Part shown: one piece after another, positions 25,711-33,211 of the stretch
Layout: the number at the start of each line of letters is the position of its first letter
How positions within the stretch are numbered: position 1 is the stretch's first letter
Source of the DNA: Clostridiales bacterium
GTDB taxonomy: Bacteria > Bacillota > Clostridia > Christensenellales > DTU072
DNA: 39,285 nt
NCBI GenBank assembly: GCA_012800525.1
Contig: JAAZJD010000015.1
Location: 1 to 39,285, forward strand
Direction of reading: 5' to 3'
The notes under the pieces: generated by a model
Told to the model about the DNA's origin: nothing
Databases searched by the model: none
The model's input: only the letters and a program-made list of their open reading frames with translations
Translations under genes and position numbers: made by a program

Positions 25711-25814
25711 ATTGAAGAAAAACTTGCTACAATGATTATACAATTTTTCATACTTTAAAAAATAAAATTAATCAATTTTTCAAATACAAACAAAATACTG
25801 AAAAGGGGCTATAT

Positions 25815-27062
25815 ATGAAAAAAAACATTTTAAAGGTTATTTCGGCAGTACTAATTTGTGTAAGTATCGCTATAATTGTTTCTTCACTTTTAACAAATTT
25901 GATTTTTAGAGATAGTAAAGAGGTTTCAAAGTTTTTAAAGGCAGAAGGTAAGGACATTAAGTTAAATGATAAAACTATAGTTTTGAAGGGAGTAAATGCT
26001 GGTGGATTTCTCGTTCAAGAAGAATGGATGTGCCCAACAGAAATGTTAGATCAAGTTAGCTTAATATCAACATTAATAGATAGATTTGGGGAAAATTCAG
26101 CAAATGAATTGCTAGATGCATATCATAAATCTTGGTGGAGAGAAGAAGATTTTGTAAACATTAAAAATTTAGGATTTAATTGTATAAGACTACCTTTTAC
26201 ATATTTAAATTTGTATGACGAAAACTATATTTTAAAAGATGATGCTTTTTATTTAATCGATTGGTTTATAGAAAATTGCAAAGAAAATCAGCTGTACGTA
26301 ATATTAGATCTTCATGGAGCTATTGGCTCTCAAAATGGTGCACATCATAGTGGAAACACCTGGGGTGGCACAGGAGAATCTAGACTATTTTCAAATGATG
26401 ACTACAAAGAAAAAACAATTCAATTATGGAAAGATGTTGCAAATAGATACAAAGATGAACCCACAATTGCTGCATATGATTTATTAAATGAGCCAACTGC
26501 AGGTGAGGGTTTCGTATCTGGCCCTGTGCAATGGTTGTTTTACAATGATTTGTATCTAGCTATTAGGGAAATTGACAGTAACCATATAATTATGATGGAA
26601 AGTGCTTGGGATACAAAGGATTTGCCGGCACCAAAGGACACGTATATGGTTTGGTCTTGGGATTGGGAAAATGTTGTATATCAATATCATCATTACTGTT
26701 GGGATGGAGTTAATAATGCGACAATCACAAAAGAATTTATTGATCAAAAAGTTGAAGATATCCGAAACTTAGCATATGAAGTACCTATATTTATTGGCGA
26801 ATTTACTGGTTTTGAATTAGAAGAAAATTGGATTTCTCTTTTAAAAGCATATGATAGTGAGGGATATAGTTATACTATGTGGACATATAAAGTGGTTGGG
26901 AAAAATAGTAGCTGGGGTTTACATACATCCGATATTTTAAGGGTAGACCCAAGTACTGCAAGTTACGATGAAATTTTAACTACTTGGTCTAATCTTGGTA
27001 CCTCGGATAATTTTGAAAAAAATGACAAAATTTGTGATTATGCCACTAGATATATTTCTTAA
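25815..27062 (+). CDS. GH5 glycoside hydrolase, exo-beta-1,3-glucanase-like, membrane-anchored or secreted
   Basis: Residues 5-27 form one hydrophobic segment after a KK start, without an obvious lipobox or cleavage site, so it may be a signal anchor. The catalytic TIM barrel has LKGVNAGGFLVQEEW near residues 56-70, CIRLPF near 125, LDLHGAIGSQNG near 162, the acid/base LLNEP near 224 and the nucleophile FIGEFTGF near 325. GVNxGGxLVxE plus DLHGAxGSQNG resembles the GH5_9 exo-beta-1,3-glucanase group, so beta-1,3-glucan or a related beta-glucoside is the likely substrate; the exact specificity is inference. The length of 415 is typical of a single catalytic domain. An AGGGG ribosome site precedes the ATG. 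It lies between the sialidase terminator and the PfkB kinase. Confidence 0.85.
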   Translation: MKKNILKVISAVLICVSIAIIVSSLLTNLIFRDSKEVSKFLKAEGKDIKLNDKTIVLKGVNAGGFLVQEEWMCPTEMLDQVSLISTLIDRFGENSANELLDAYHKSWWREEDFVNIKNLGFNCIRLPFTYLNLYDENYILKDDAFYLIDWFIENCKENQLYVILDLHGAIGSQNGAHHSGNTWGGTGESRLFSNDDYKEKTIQLWKDVANRYKDEPTIAAYDLLNEPTAGEGFVSGPVQWLFYNDLYLAIREIDSNHIIMMESAWDTKDLPAPKDTYMVWSWDWENVVYQYHHYCWDGVNNATITKEFIDQKVEDIRNLAYEVPIFIGEFTGFELEENWISLLKAYDSEGYSYTMWTYKVVGKNSSWGLHTSDILRVDPSTASYDEILTTWSNLGTSDNFEKNDKICDYATRYIS

Positions 27063-27067
27063 TAATG

Positions 27068-27190
27068 GTTTAAACAGCTAATTTAGACTAACATTCATTG
27101 ATACTTTATGTTGACTAGATAATAGCTTAAACCACTAATTTAGACTAATATTCAATTTTACTCTGATTGATATCCCATATTGACTAAGAA
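27068..27190 (+). repeat. Two imperfect tandem copies of a ~57-66 bp repeat
   Basis: Copy 1 (27068-27124) and copy 2 (27125-27190) share the core CTAATTTAGACTAAxATTCA and a TTGACTA end. Copy 2 carries about 10 extra bases in the middle. They fill the start of the GH5-pfkB intergenic region. No coding capacity is seen. Confidence 0.7.
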
Positions 27191-27226
27191 ACACATGTGT
27201 GATTAAATTAAAATAGGGGATTATTT

Positions 27227-27244
27227 TTTATGTAATTACATAAA
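27227..27244. promoter_or_regulatory. 18-bp perfect palindrome upstream of pfkB
   Basis: TTTATGTAATTACATAAA is an uninterrupted 18-bp palindrome about 90 bases before the sugar-kinase start. The size and position suit a dimeric regulator operator. Confidence 0.4.
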
Positions 27245-27267
27245 GATAAAACCTATATGGGAGATAG

Positions 27268-27315
27268 CAAGGTCAACCATTAAATTTCATAATACTTTGG
27301 TTAATTAAGGCCTTG
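27268..27315 (+). promoter_or_regulatory. Possible RNA hairpin just before pfkB start
   Basis: CAAGGTC can pair with GGCCTTG (one G-U), and AACCA with TGGTT inside it, leaving a 6-nt internal loop and an A/U terminal loop. The right arm contains the only AAGG (weak ribosome-site-like) sequence before the kinase gene, so the fold could mask initiation. This is speculative. Confidence 0.3.
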
Positions 27316-27329
27316 TTAATTTGAGAATT

Positions 27330-28247
27330 ATGAAAGTTGTTAAAGGAGTAGGGTTAGCTGAAACTAATATTATTTTAAGCCGTTTAAATAAGTGGCCAAG
27401 AGAATCAGAGCAAGTTTTTGCTAAAGATTTTGATTATTCTTTAGGAAGTGGTCCACAAATCACACTGATACAGTTAATGAGTTTAGGCTTTAAAACCGGG
27501 TTTGCAACTTGGTTTTCTGAGGATGCAATTAGTAATTATTGCAAAGATAAGTATAAAGAATATGGATTAGAAAATATTAATATTGCCACTGAACCTATTA
27601 AATCTCCTATTAATATAAATGCAATTATAAATACTGCTTGGAATAAAACGATTTTTTCATATGATATAGCTGATAATATTTTCAAATATGATAGCAAAAA
27701 ATTATATGACTATTTGAAAGATGCAAACTATGTGATTATGCAAATAGGTGTGGATCCTAATATTTATAGACGTTTAAAAATTGAAGGCAAGATATTGCTG
27801 CTAGATGCAGGCTGGAGCGAAAATCTTAGTTTTACAACATTTAGAGAATATATTCAAATGGCTCATTATTTTTTTCCAAATAGAAAAGAAGCTGAAAAGC
27901 TCACAGGTCTATCAGAGCCAAAAGCACAAGCTAGAATTTTGTCTACATACTACAAAAAGGGAATTATAAAACTTGGAAAAGATGGAGTTTTGGGTTATGA
28001 CGGGCAAGATATATATACAATTCCAGCAATTAAAGAATTTAGACATATTGCTCAAACTGGCTCTGGTGATAGCTTTTTAACTGGTTTTATTTATGGTTTA
28101 AGCAAGGATATGAGCTTTAAAGATGCTGTTTTAAGTGGGGCAATAACTAGAGGTAAGTTTATGAGCGAAAAAGATGTTTGTGATGTTAATTTTACAGCAC
28201 GCGAATTGGATGCTTACATAACTAGATATAGAGATACGATAATCTAA
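27330..28247 (+). CDS. PfkB/ribokinase-family carbohydrate kinase
   Basis: This 305-residue sugar kinase-like protein has the PfkB signature 2 near residue 242 as AQTGSGDSFLTGFIYG, with the catalytic Asp in GSGD and a QTGSGD form instead of the usual DTTGAGD. The NxxE motif PNRKEAEKLTG lies near 183. The N-terminal GG region reads SLGSGPQ in place of the usual GGSAAN. Family members phosphorylate fructose, ribose, KDG or nucleosides; the substrate here is not clear. ATG 27330 fits the family start (MKVVKGVGLAETNI); TTG 27321 is an alternative and neither has a good ribosome site. Its last 15 codons are duplicated downstream in a tandem repeat. Confidence 0.82.
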   Translation: MKVVKGVGLAETNIILSRLNKWPRESEQVFAKDFDYSLGSGPQITLIQLMSLGFKTGFATWFSEDAISNYCKDKYKEYGLENINIATEPIKSPININAIINTAWNKTIFSYDIADNIFKYDSKKLYDYLKDANYVIMQIGVDPNIYRRLKIEGKILLLDAGWSENLSFTTFREYIQMAHYFFPNRKEAEKLTGLSEPKAQARILSTYYKKGIIKLGKDGVLGYDGQDIYTIPAIKEFRHIAQTGSGDSFLTGFIYGLSKDMSFKDAVLSGAITRGKFMSEKDVCDVNFTARELDAYITRYRDTII

Positions 28248-28434
28248 CATAAATTAGAAACGAAAATCAGCAAGTTATTATCGTTTGTTTTTTAAAATGA
28301 CCATTTTATCGGAGAATTGGATGTTTATATCAATAGATATAGAGATGCAATAATCTAACATAAAGAAAAAACTAAAATCAGTAAATGTTCTCTTAAATGG
28401 CTGTTTTATTGGTGAATTGGAGGCATTTGAATAG
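28201..28434 (+). repeat. Tandem duplication of the pfkB 3' end, two copies plus a fragment
   Basis: Copy 1 (28201-28310) holds the end of pfkB and its trailer. Copy 2 (28311-28410) repeats the sequence at about 75-80% identity by eye and would encode a matching tail: ELDAYITRYRDTII in the gene, ELDVYINRYRDAII in the copy, each followed by TAA. A third fragment (28411-28434, GGTGAATTGGAGGC) enters the 3' end of the convergent GH2-like gene. Confidence 0.85.
28258..28292 (+). terminator. Possible terminator after pfkB
   Basis: AAACGA / TCGTTT around a 17-nt loop, followed by GTTTTTTA, within repeat copy 1. A competing 8-bp pairing ACGATAAT (28236-28243) / ATTATCGT (28277-28284) is also possible. 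Copy 2 has lost the symmetry. Confidence 0.45.
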
Positions 28435-30199
28435 TTGTATTTGCACCTTGAGGTGGTTGCATAAAACAAGTGTGATTTTGTGTGTTTTGTTGCATTTGTT
28501 TTGCTATTATTTTTTGTTGCTCCAAAGTTTCTAACCCTTTTTTTTCTAAGTTACTTTTTTCAAGATTTGTTGCTCTTAACTCTAAAATTGCGCGATCAGA
28601 AATTTTTTGATTGCGTCTAAAATCATATAACCCCCAACCCTTTGTGGAGCTGTCATAAAGGTCTGCATAAACATATCCCATTGCTCCAGATTCTCTAATT
28701 ATTTCGACATATCTTTTGTAATAAAACAAAAAGTCTTCTTCTTTAAATGCAGGTAAGCCAAATTCTTGGCTTAAAGGATAAACCCCAAAACCACTAATGT
28801 ACAAAGGCATTTCATGCAGTATATCTGGATTTAGTAAAGAAGGATTTGATTTTAACAGTTTTTCTTCATCCTTTGGAGATAGTAAAGGACCATTAGTTGC
28901 ATATAAAACTGTCTCTTTGAAAAATTCTAGATCATCAGTAAAAATTCTTTTATCGTAGATATCAGTGTAGTATTGATATCCACCTGCAACAGATGAAATT
29001 AATCTTGTAGGATCACTTTGGCGAATCGAATTATATAGTTCTACTGAAGGTTCCTTGGAGCCAAAATAGTTGGATATGGGTGACCAAATTACAATTGAAG
29101 GATGTCTATAATCACGAATAATTATTCTATCAATTTCATTTATCAGCATATTTAAATCGTTTTTATTATCAACGTTATATCCAAGACCATCAAAGGCTAT
29201 GGTCACTAATAATCCAAGTTTATCAGCTATATATAGATATCTTGGATCTGGTATACTCCCTTCTACATACACTCCGTTAAAACCAAGTTTTAGGACTAAT
29301 GATAAGTCTTGTTTAATTTGAGCTATGCTAGAAATGGTATTTTTAGAATCTGGATAAATAAGCTTATCCCTAATTTGTCTTAAAAAGACTTGTGTGCCGT
29401 TGATCGCTAAATTATTTTCAACAATAGAAATTTCCCTAAATGCACAATAAGTGTATATAGTATCACAAATTCCACCTATCTTATTTTTTAAAATAATCTT
29501 AATATCATAGATGTTTCCATCGCCTGGATTCCAATATTTTAAGGGGGTAGGAATTTTTAATTGTATATTGATAGTTTCTTGTGCTAAATAGGTGCTACTC
29601 AATATCTTTTTTCCTTGGCAATATAAAGATATTTCCATTTTCATTTCATCAGATATGTTTTTAATTTTGCCTTGTAGAAAAATTTGTGATGATTTTAAGC
29701 CTGCTTGAGTATGTAAATTTTCAATGAAAGTTTTTGAAGCAAATTCTAGCCATATGTTTTGCCATACCCCAATATTTTCTAACAGCATCTGTTCCTTTGT
29801 TGAACTGACTTTTAACACTAGAGTATTGATGCCTTCCACCGCGAAATCAGATATATTAAAGGCAAAAGGAGAAAACGAAAAGGCGTTAGTGCCAATACTT
29901 ACTCCGTTTAAAAAAACTTCTGTATTTCCTTTTACTCCTGCAAAATTTAATATGATAGTTCCTGCAAGCTCAGCTTTTGTAATTTTAAATTTTTTTCTAT
30001 ACCATAAAAAATTTCCATCCACTGTTAGGTTTAGGTTAGAAAGCTCTGTATGTGGTAAATAAGGAACCTCGATAAAATAATTGTAAATATCATCGATAGC
30101 AATGTCATCAGCTTTGCTAATGTTAAAATCCCATCTTCCATTTAGCATTCTCAGCCTTGGACGGACAAAATCTGGTCTTGGAAATTCTTCTTGTAACAT
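28406..30199 (-). CDS. GH2-family-like protein lacking both catalytic glutamates
   Basis: This 597-residue cytosolic protein has the GH2 layout: a sugar-binding jelly-roll (LNGRWDFNI, FAGVKGNTEVFLNG, VWQNIWLE), an Ig-like domain, then a TIM barrel (LKLGFNGVYV, DPRYLYIADKLGLL, RDYRHPSIVIWSP, GWGLYDFRRNQK). The acid/base stretch normally read as W.PxNE.WG is WSPISNYFG near residue 371, so Glu is replaced by Asn. The nucleophile stretch normally TEFGG is SGFGV near 468, so Glu becomes Gly. Hence it is probably a non-catalytic sugar-binding pseudoenzyme. A Q/P-rich tail (about 50 residues) ends the protein, and its last codons overlap a repeat fragment. The ATG lacks a ribosome site; a TGTTAAAAT box lies 6 bases upstream. 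Confidence 0.8.
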   Translation of the reverse strand: MLQEEFPRPDFVRPRLRMLNGRWDFNISKADDIAIDDIYNYFIEVPYLPHTELSNLNLTVDGNFLWYRKKFKITKAELAGTIILNFAGVKGNTEVFLNGVSIGTNAFSFSPFAFNISDFAVEGINTLVLKVSSTKEQMLLENIGVWQNIWLEFASKTFIENLHTQAGLKSSQIFLQGKIKNISDEMKMEISLYCQGKKILSSTYLAQETINIQLKIPTPLKYWNPGDGNIYDIKIILKNKIGGICDTIYTYCAFREISIVENNLAINGTQVFLRQIRDKLIYPDSKNTISSIAQIKQDLSLVLKLGFNGVYVEGSIPDPRYLYIADKLGLLVTIAFDGLGYNVDNKNDLNMLINEIDRIIIRDYRHPSIVIWSPISNYFGSKEPSVELYNSIRQSDPTRLISSVAGGYQYYTDIYDKRIFTDDLEFFKETVLYATNGPLLSPKDEEKLLKSNPSLLNPDILHEMPLYISGFGVYPLSQEFGLPAFKEEDFLFYYKRYVEIIRESGAMGYVYADLYDSSTKGWGLYDFRRNQKISDRAILELRATNLEKSNLEKKGLETLEQQKIIAKQMQQNTQNHTCFMQPPQGANTTIQMPPIHQ

Positions 30200-30205
30200 A
30201 GCTAA

Positions 30206-30214
30206 ATTTTAACA
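30206..30214 (-). promoter_or_regulatory. Extended -10 of GH2-like gene (leaderless geometry)
   Basis: On the minus strand TGTTAAAAT ends 6 bases before the ATG; TTGTTT lies 18 bp upstream as a weak -35. No ribosome site intervenes. Confidence 0.45.
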
Positions 30215-30341
30215 TATAACCATTTACTGAAACAATATAATTATTTTTATAAAATGTTTTATAAAACTTCATTTTATTAAAATTGATTTGGTTTTTTAGA
30301 TTTATTAGCTAAAAATGTTCTTGTTAATTTCAGAAGTAACT

Positions 30342-30370
30342 GCACGCTCAGAGGCTAGTTCTTTGCGTGC
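30342..30370. promoter_or_regulatory. GC-rich inverted repeat between divergent pseudo-glycosidase genes
   Basis: GCACGC and GCGTGC lie 17 nt apart in the middle of a 248-base A/T-rich divergent region. The high local GC and central position suggest a regulator site serving both genes. The rest of the region holds only the two -10 boxes. Confidence 0.35.
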
Positions 30371-30431
30371 CATATAAAATGAATGCTTGCTTTTTGTCAA
30401 AAAACATATTAAAGTTTTTATACATATAAAA

Positions 30432-30440
30432 TGTTATAAT
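30432..30440 (+). promoter_or_regulatory. Extended -10 of GH32-like gene (leaderless geometry)
   Basis: TGTTATAAT, a perfect extended -10, ends 7 bases before the ATG at 30448. No ribosome site is present (AAAGAAG only). The -35 region is poor. Confidence 0.55.
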
Positions 30441-30447
30441 AAAGAAG

Positions 30448-31677
30448 ATGGAGAATTTAATATCAAACAACTTATACTTATTTGAACCAGATGCGTTTTG
30501 TGGATCGATTGTTTACTATGAAGGTGAATACCACGTTTTTTATATAGCAAACAACCAGACATGCATTAGACACTATCAAGGAGAAAATCTTTTAAACTTA
30601 AAAAAGACAGATGACATAATTTCAAAACATAAAAAGATTTTATGTCTTTGCTCATATGTAAAATCAGGTATTTTATATGTCCTTTTTAGTGCAGGAAAAA
30701 GACCCAAAATGCATATCGCAAAAAGCAAAGATTGGCATAATTTTGATATAGATGAAGTTGAAAAAATTAAAGGTTTAGGGTTGGATTCTTTCAAAATAGT
30801 TCAATCTCAAGAGTTGATGTATTTGTTGACTTCTGAAAAAAGGGGAGAAAAATGCATAGGCATTCATGTATCTAGCAATCCATATGTTTGGGAACCGATG
30901 GGTCTAGCATTAGATGAAAAAAATGCTAATATAAAATCACCATCTATGATAGGAGTTAATGACTACCAATATTTAATTTATGAATTTGAAGGAATAATTT
31001 ATGCTCAAAAGGGAGTCTTTAACCAAGAAAGTGGTGAGTTTATCAAAATAGATATTCCTTGTTATTTAGATAAGGGGAATAATCCAAAGGCATATGTGCT
31101 TTCTAATGGTAAAATTGTTTTAGTTTCTGATTATAACGGAAATATAATTATTCAAGATTTAGGTGCTTTGGGTGGACTAACTTTAAATCCTAATGTTGAA
31201 AGGTTGCAAAATTTACATGCCAAAAGTTTCGATAGTAAACTTATAAAAACAGAAACATCACTTGTAGATGAATATAAAAAAGAATCGGAGTATGAGTTTG
31301 ATATTGAATTGCCAGAAAATACAAGTTTTGTTCTAAAAATAAGACAAAATGTTTTAAAGCAAATATATGTAGCATACAATAGCGATTATGGAAAGGTTGT
31401 TTTTAGTTCAGCTGCTTTGAAAGATGATATAAAACAAAGAACTAAAAACATAGGCACTTTTAATGAAATAAAAGTCAAAATTATTTTTTCAAATAACATT
31501 GGACAAGTGTACATAAACGGTGGAATAGCAGCCTTTGCCTTCAATGCTGAAGAGTTTATTCCCGATAATGCTGTTTTTGTAGCTTCTAAGCCAACAAATG
31601 TTAAAATTACAAGATATGATGTAATTGGCAATGTAAATGTAGGTAAAGATTTAAATATGCATTTTGAATTGCTTTAA
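30448..31677 (+). CDS. GH32-like five-bladed propeller protein with degenerate active site
   Basis: This 409-residue protein has no signal peptide. The N-terminal propeller shows a GH32 pattern (IVYYEGEYHVFY, SKDWHNFD, SSNPYVWEP) and the C-terminal beta-sandwich retains a GQVYINGG stretch like the GH32 VEVFVNdG. All three catalytic motifs are altered. WMNDPNG is replaced by LFEPDAFCG (an Asp may remain but is shifted). FRDP reads SFKIV, losing the transition-state Asp. The ECP stretch reads IKSPSM, with Glu replaced by Lys. It is therefore probably inactive as a fructosidase and may bind sugar or another protein. It is divergent from the GH2-like pseudoenzyme. The HD-domain gene follows after 40 bases. 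Confidence 0.62.
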   Translation: MENLISNNLYLFEPDAFCGSIVYYEGEYHVFYIANNQTCIRHYQGENLLNLKKTDDIISKHKKILCLCSYVKSGILYVLFSAGKRPKMHIAKSKDWHNFDIDEVEKIKGLGLDSFKIVQSQELMYLLTSEKRGEKCIGIHVSSNPYVWEPMGLALDEKNANIKSPSMIGVNDYQYLIYEFEGIIYAQKGVFNQESGEFIKIDIPCYLDKGNNPKAYVLSNGKIVLVSDYNGNIIIQDLGALGGLTLNPNVERLQNLHAKSFDSKLIKTETSLVDEYKKESEYEFDIELPENTSFVLKIRQNVLKQIYVAYNSDYGKVVFSSAALKDDIKQRTKNIGTFNEIKVKIIFSNNIGQVYINGGIAAFAFNAEEFIPDNAVFVASKPTNVKITRYDVIGNVNVGKDLNMHFELL

Positions 31678-31717
31678 GGCTAAAAGAAATATAGGTTAAA
31701 ATTATTTAGGAGTAAAT

Positions 31718-32392
31718 ATGAGTAAAATTAATGATGAAAAAGTGGATGTAATTATCGACAAAAAGGGGTTGATTTCAGCTGATAGTTTGCCAGCCAAACC
31801 AGATAACCCAAGATTTGCCAAAGAACAATATATAGCAATATTTAAGGCAGAAATTAAACGTCCAGGAGCTGATGCGATGCTAGATTATTTAGAAAATAAA
31901 AGTGATTTTTTTGATGCTCCAGCATCGACAAGATTCCATTTAGCTGAAAAAGGTGGTTTAGTGATGCATAGTTTAAATGTCTATCATAGACTTAAAATGC
32001 TAGTTGCAAATGAAAAAGCTATAATTAAAAATAATATTAGCCAGGAAAGTATAGCAATTTGTGCTTTGTTGCATGATATTTGTAAAGCAAATTACTATAC
32101 AGTAAGTCATCGAAATGTTAAACAAATAGATGGGTCTTGGACTAAAGAGCCATATTATACTGTTGATGAAAAATTTCCCTTTGGACATGGTGAAAAATCA
32201 GTTTTTATGATTAGTCAATTTATAAAGCTAAGTGGGGATGAAGCACTTGCAATAAATTGGCATATGGGAGCATATGATGAAAGATTGGCAAGAAGCTTTA
32301 CAAAACTAGGGCAAGCATTTGAAAAATGCCCTTTGGCTGTTCTTACTCATATAGCAGATATGCAAGCCACATATCTCGATGAGATTGAATAA
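31718..32392 (+). CDS. HD-domain phosphohydrolase-like protein
   Basis: This 224-residue soluble protein has the HD metal-binding pattern: KGGLVMHSLNVYHRL with the first His near residue 84, ALLHDICKANYY with the HD pair near 118, GHGEKS near 160, NWHMGAYD near 183 and THIADMQAT near 213 with the last Asp. HD proteins hydrolyse phosphate esters of nucleotides or nucleic acids; the substrate here is unknown. The set of motifs resembles small stand-alone HD hydrolases common in Firmicutes. TTAGGAG precedes the ATG at good spacing. It may be read through from the upstream GH32-like gene, since no terminator is visible between them. No regulatory domain is fused. Confidence 0.82.
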   Translation: MSKINDEKVDVIIDKKGLISADSLPAKPDNPRFAKEQYIAIFKAEIKRPGADAMLDYLENKSDFFDAPASTRFHLAEKGGLVMHSLNVYHRLKMLVANEKAIIKNNISQESIAICALLHDICKANYYTVSHRNVKQIDGSWTKEPYYTVDEKFPFGHGEKSVFMISQFIKLSGDEALAINWHMGAYDERLARSFTKLGQAFEKCPLAVLTHIADMQATYLDEIE

Positions 32393-32515
32393 AAAACACT
32401 TTTAAAATATGGAATTGTGCGATATTTGATAATATCAACAAAAAAACACATTAATTAAACTCAAAGTATGTTAAAATACATTGTAATAAAAATAGAGATA
32501 TTTAGGAGAAAAAAC

Positions 32516-33124
32516 ATGGCAAAGAAAGAAAAAAAATCAAGAAAAAAAAGCACGTTTTTTAAGGATTTCAAAGATTTTGCAACACGTGGCAATGTCCTCG
32601 ATATGGCAGTTGGTGTTGTAATTGGTGGGGCATTTGGTAAAATTATTAGCAGTTTAGTTGCAGATATCATTATGCCAATTATTGGTATAATGATTGGTGG
32701 ATTCAATATAGCTGAAGCAAAGGTGACTTTAAGAGAAGCTGTTACAGAAACAGTTGAAGGGGTAGTCACAGTTGTTAAACCTGCCGTAGAGTTTAGATAT
32801 GGTAATTTTATACAGACAATAATTGACTTTGTAATAATAGCTTTTTGTATTTTTATGTTTATAAGAGTTATTATGAAACTTAAAAACGCAGCTGAAGAAT
32901 TAAAGGCTAAGCATGCAGCTGAAGAAGCGGCTAAATTAGCAGCTGAAGAAGCAGAAAAAGTAGCAAATGAAGAAGAAAATGCAGAAGAAGTTTTAGTCGT
33001 AGCTGAAAAAACTGTAGATGGGATGACATCACAAGATGCTGCTGATATTAAAGTATTGCTAGAAGAAATACGTGATTCACTTAAAGCAAAATCTACAGTA
33101 GCCACAAAAAAGAAAAAGGAATAA
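32516..33124 (+). CDS. mscL: Large-conductance mechanosensitive channel, long C-terminal linker
   Basis: A pressure-relief channel that opens on hypo-osmotic shock. The pore helix is clear: GNVLDMAVGVVIGGAFGKIISSLVADIIMPIIG, near residues 24-57. A periplasmic loop follows, then TM2 (YGNFIQTIIDFVIIAFCIFMFIRVIMK, near 99-125). MscL is usually 120-150 residues; this one is 202. The extra length is an Ala/Glu/Lys-rich predicted coiled segment (KHAAEEAAKLAAEEAEKV onward) between TM2 and a terminal LLEEIRDSLKAK helix that resembles the normal MscL cytoplasmic bundle. The extracellular loop is also somewhat long. ATG 32516 has AGGAG 8 bases upstream; the ORF-track start at 32468 has none. Confidence 0.93.
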   Translation: MAKKEKKSRKKSTFFKDFKDFATRGNVLDMAVGVVIGGAFGKIISSLVADIIMPIIGIMIGGFNIAEAKVTLREAVTETVEGVVTVVKPAVEFRYGNFIQTIIDFVIIAFCIFMFIRVIMKLKNAAEELKAKHAAEEAAKLAAEEAEKVANEEENAEEVLVVAEKTVDGMTSQDAADIKVLLEEIRDSLKAKSTVATKKKKE

Positions 33125-33211
33125 GATTAAAAGTTTTTAGCATAAAAAGGTCTTAATTTTGTTTCTCTTGTAGTTTAATAAGATAATAATATAGTAAAAA
33201 AGGAGTGTTAA

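Noticed and set aside
27068-28434. Repeats around pfkB as a CRISPR array or IS ends
   Set aside because: Only two or three imperfect copies, no regular spacers, no terminal inverted repeats and no transposase or cas gene.
32461-33105. 214-residue minus-strand ORF, Ser/Ala/Ile-rich
   Set aside because: Mirror of mscL coding sequence; the composition follows the Ala/Glu-rich linker read backwards.
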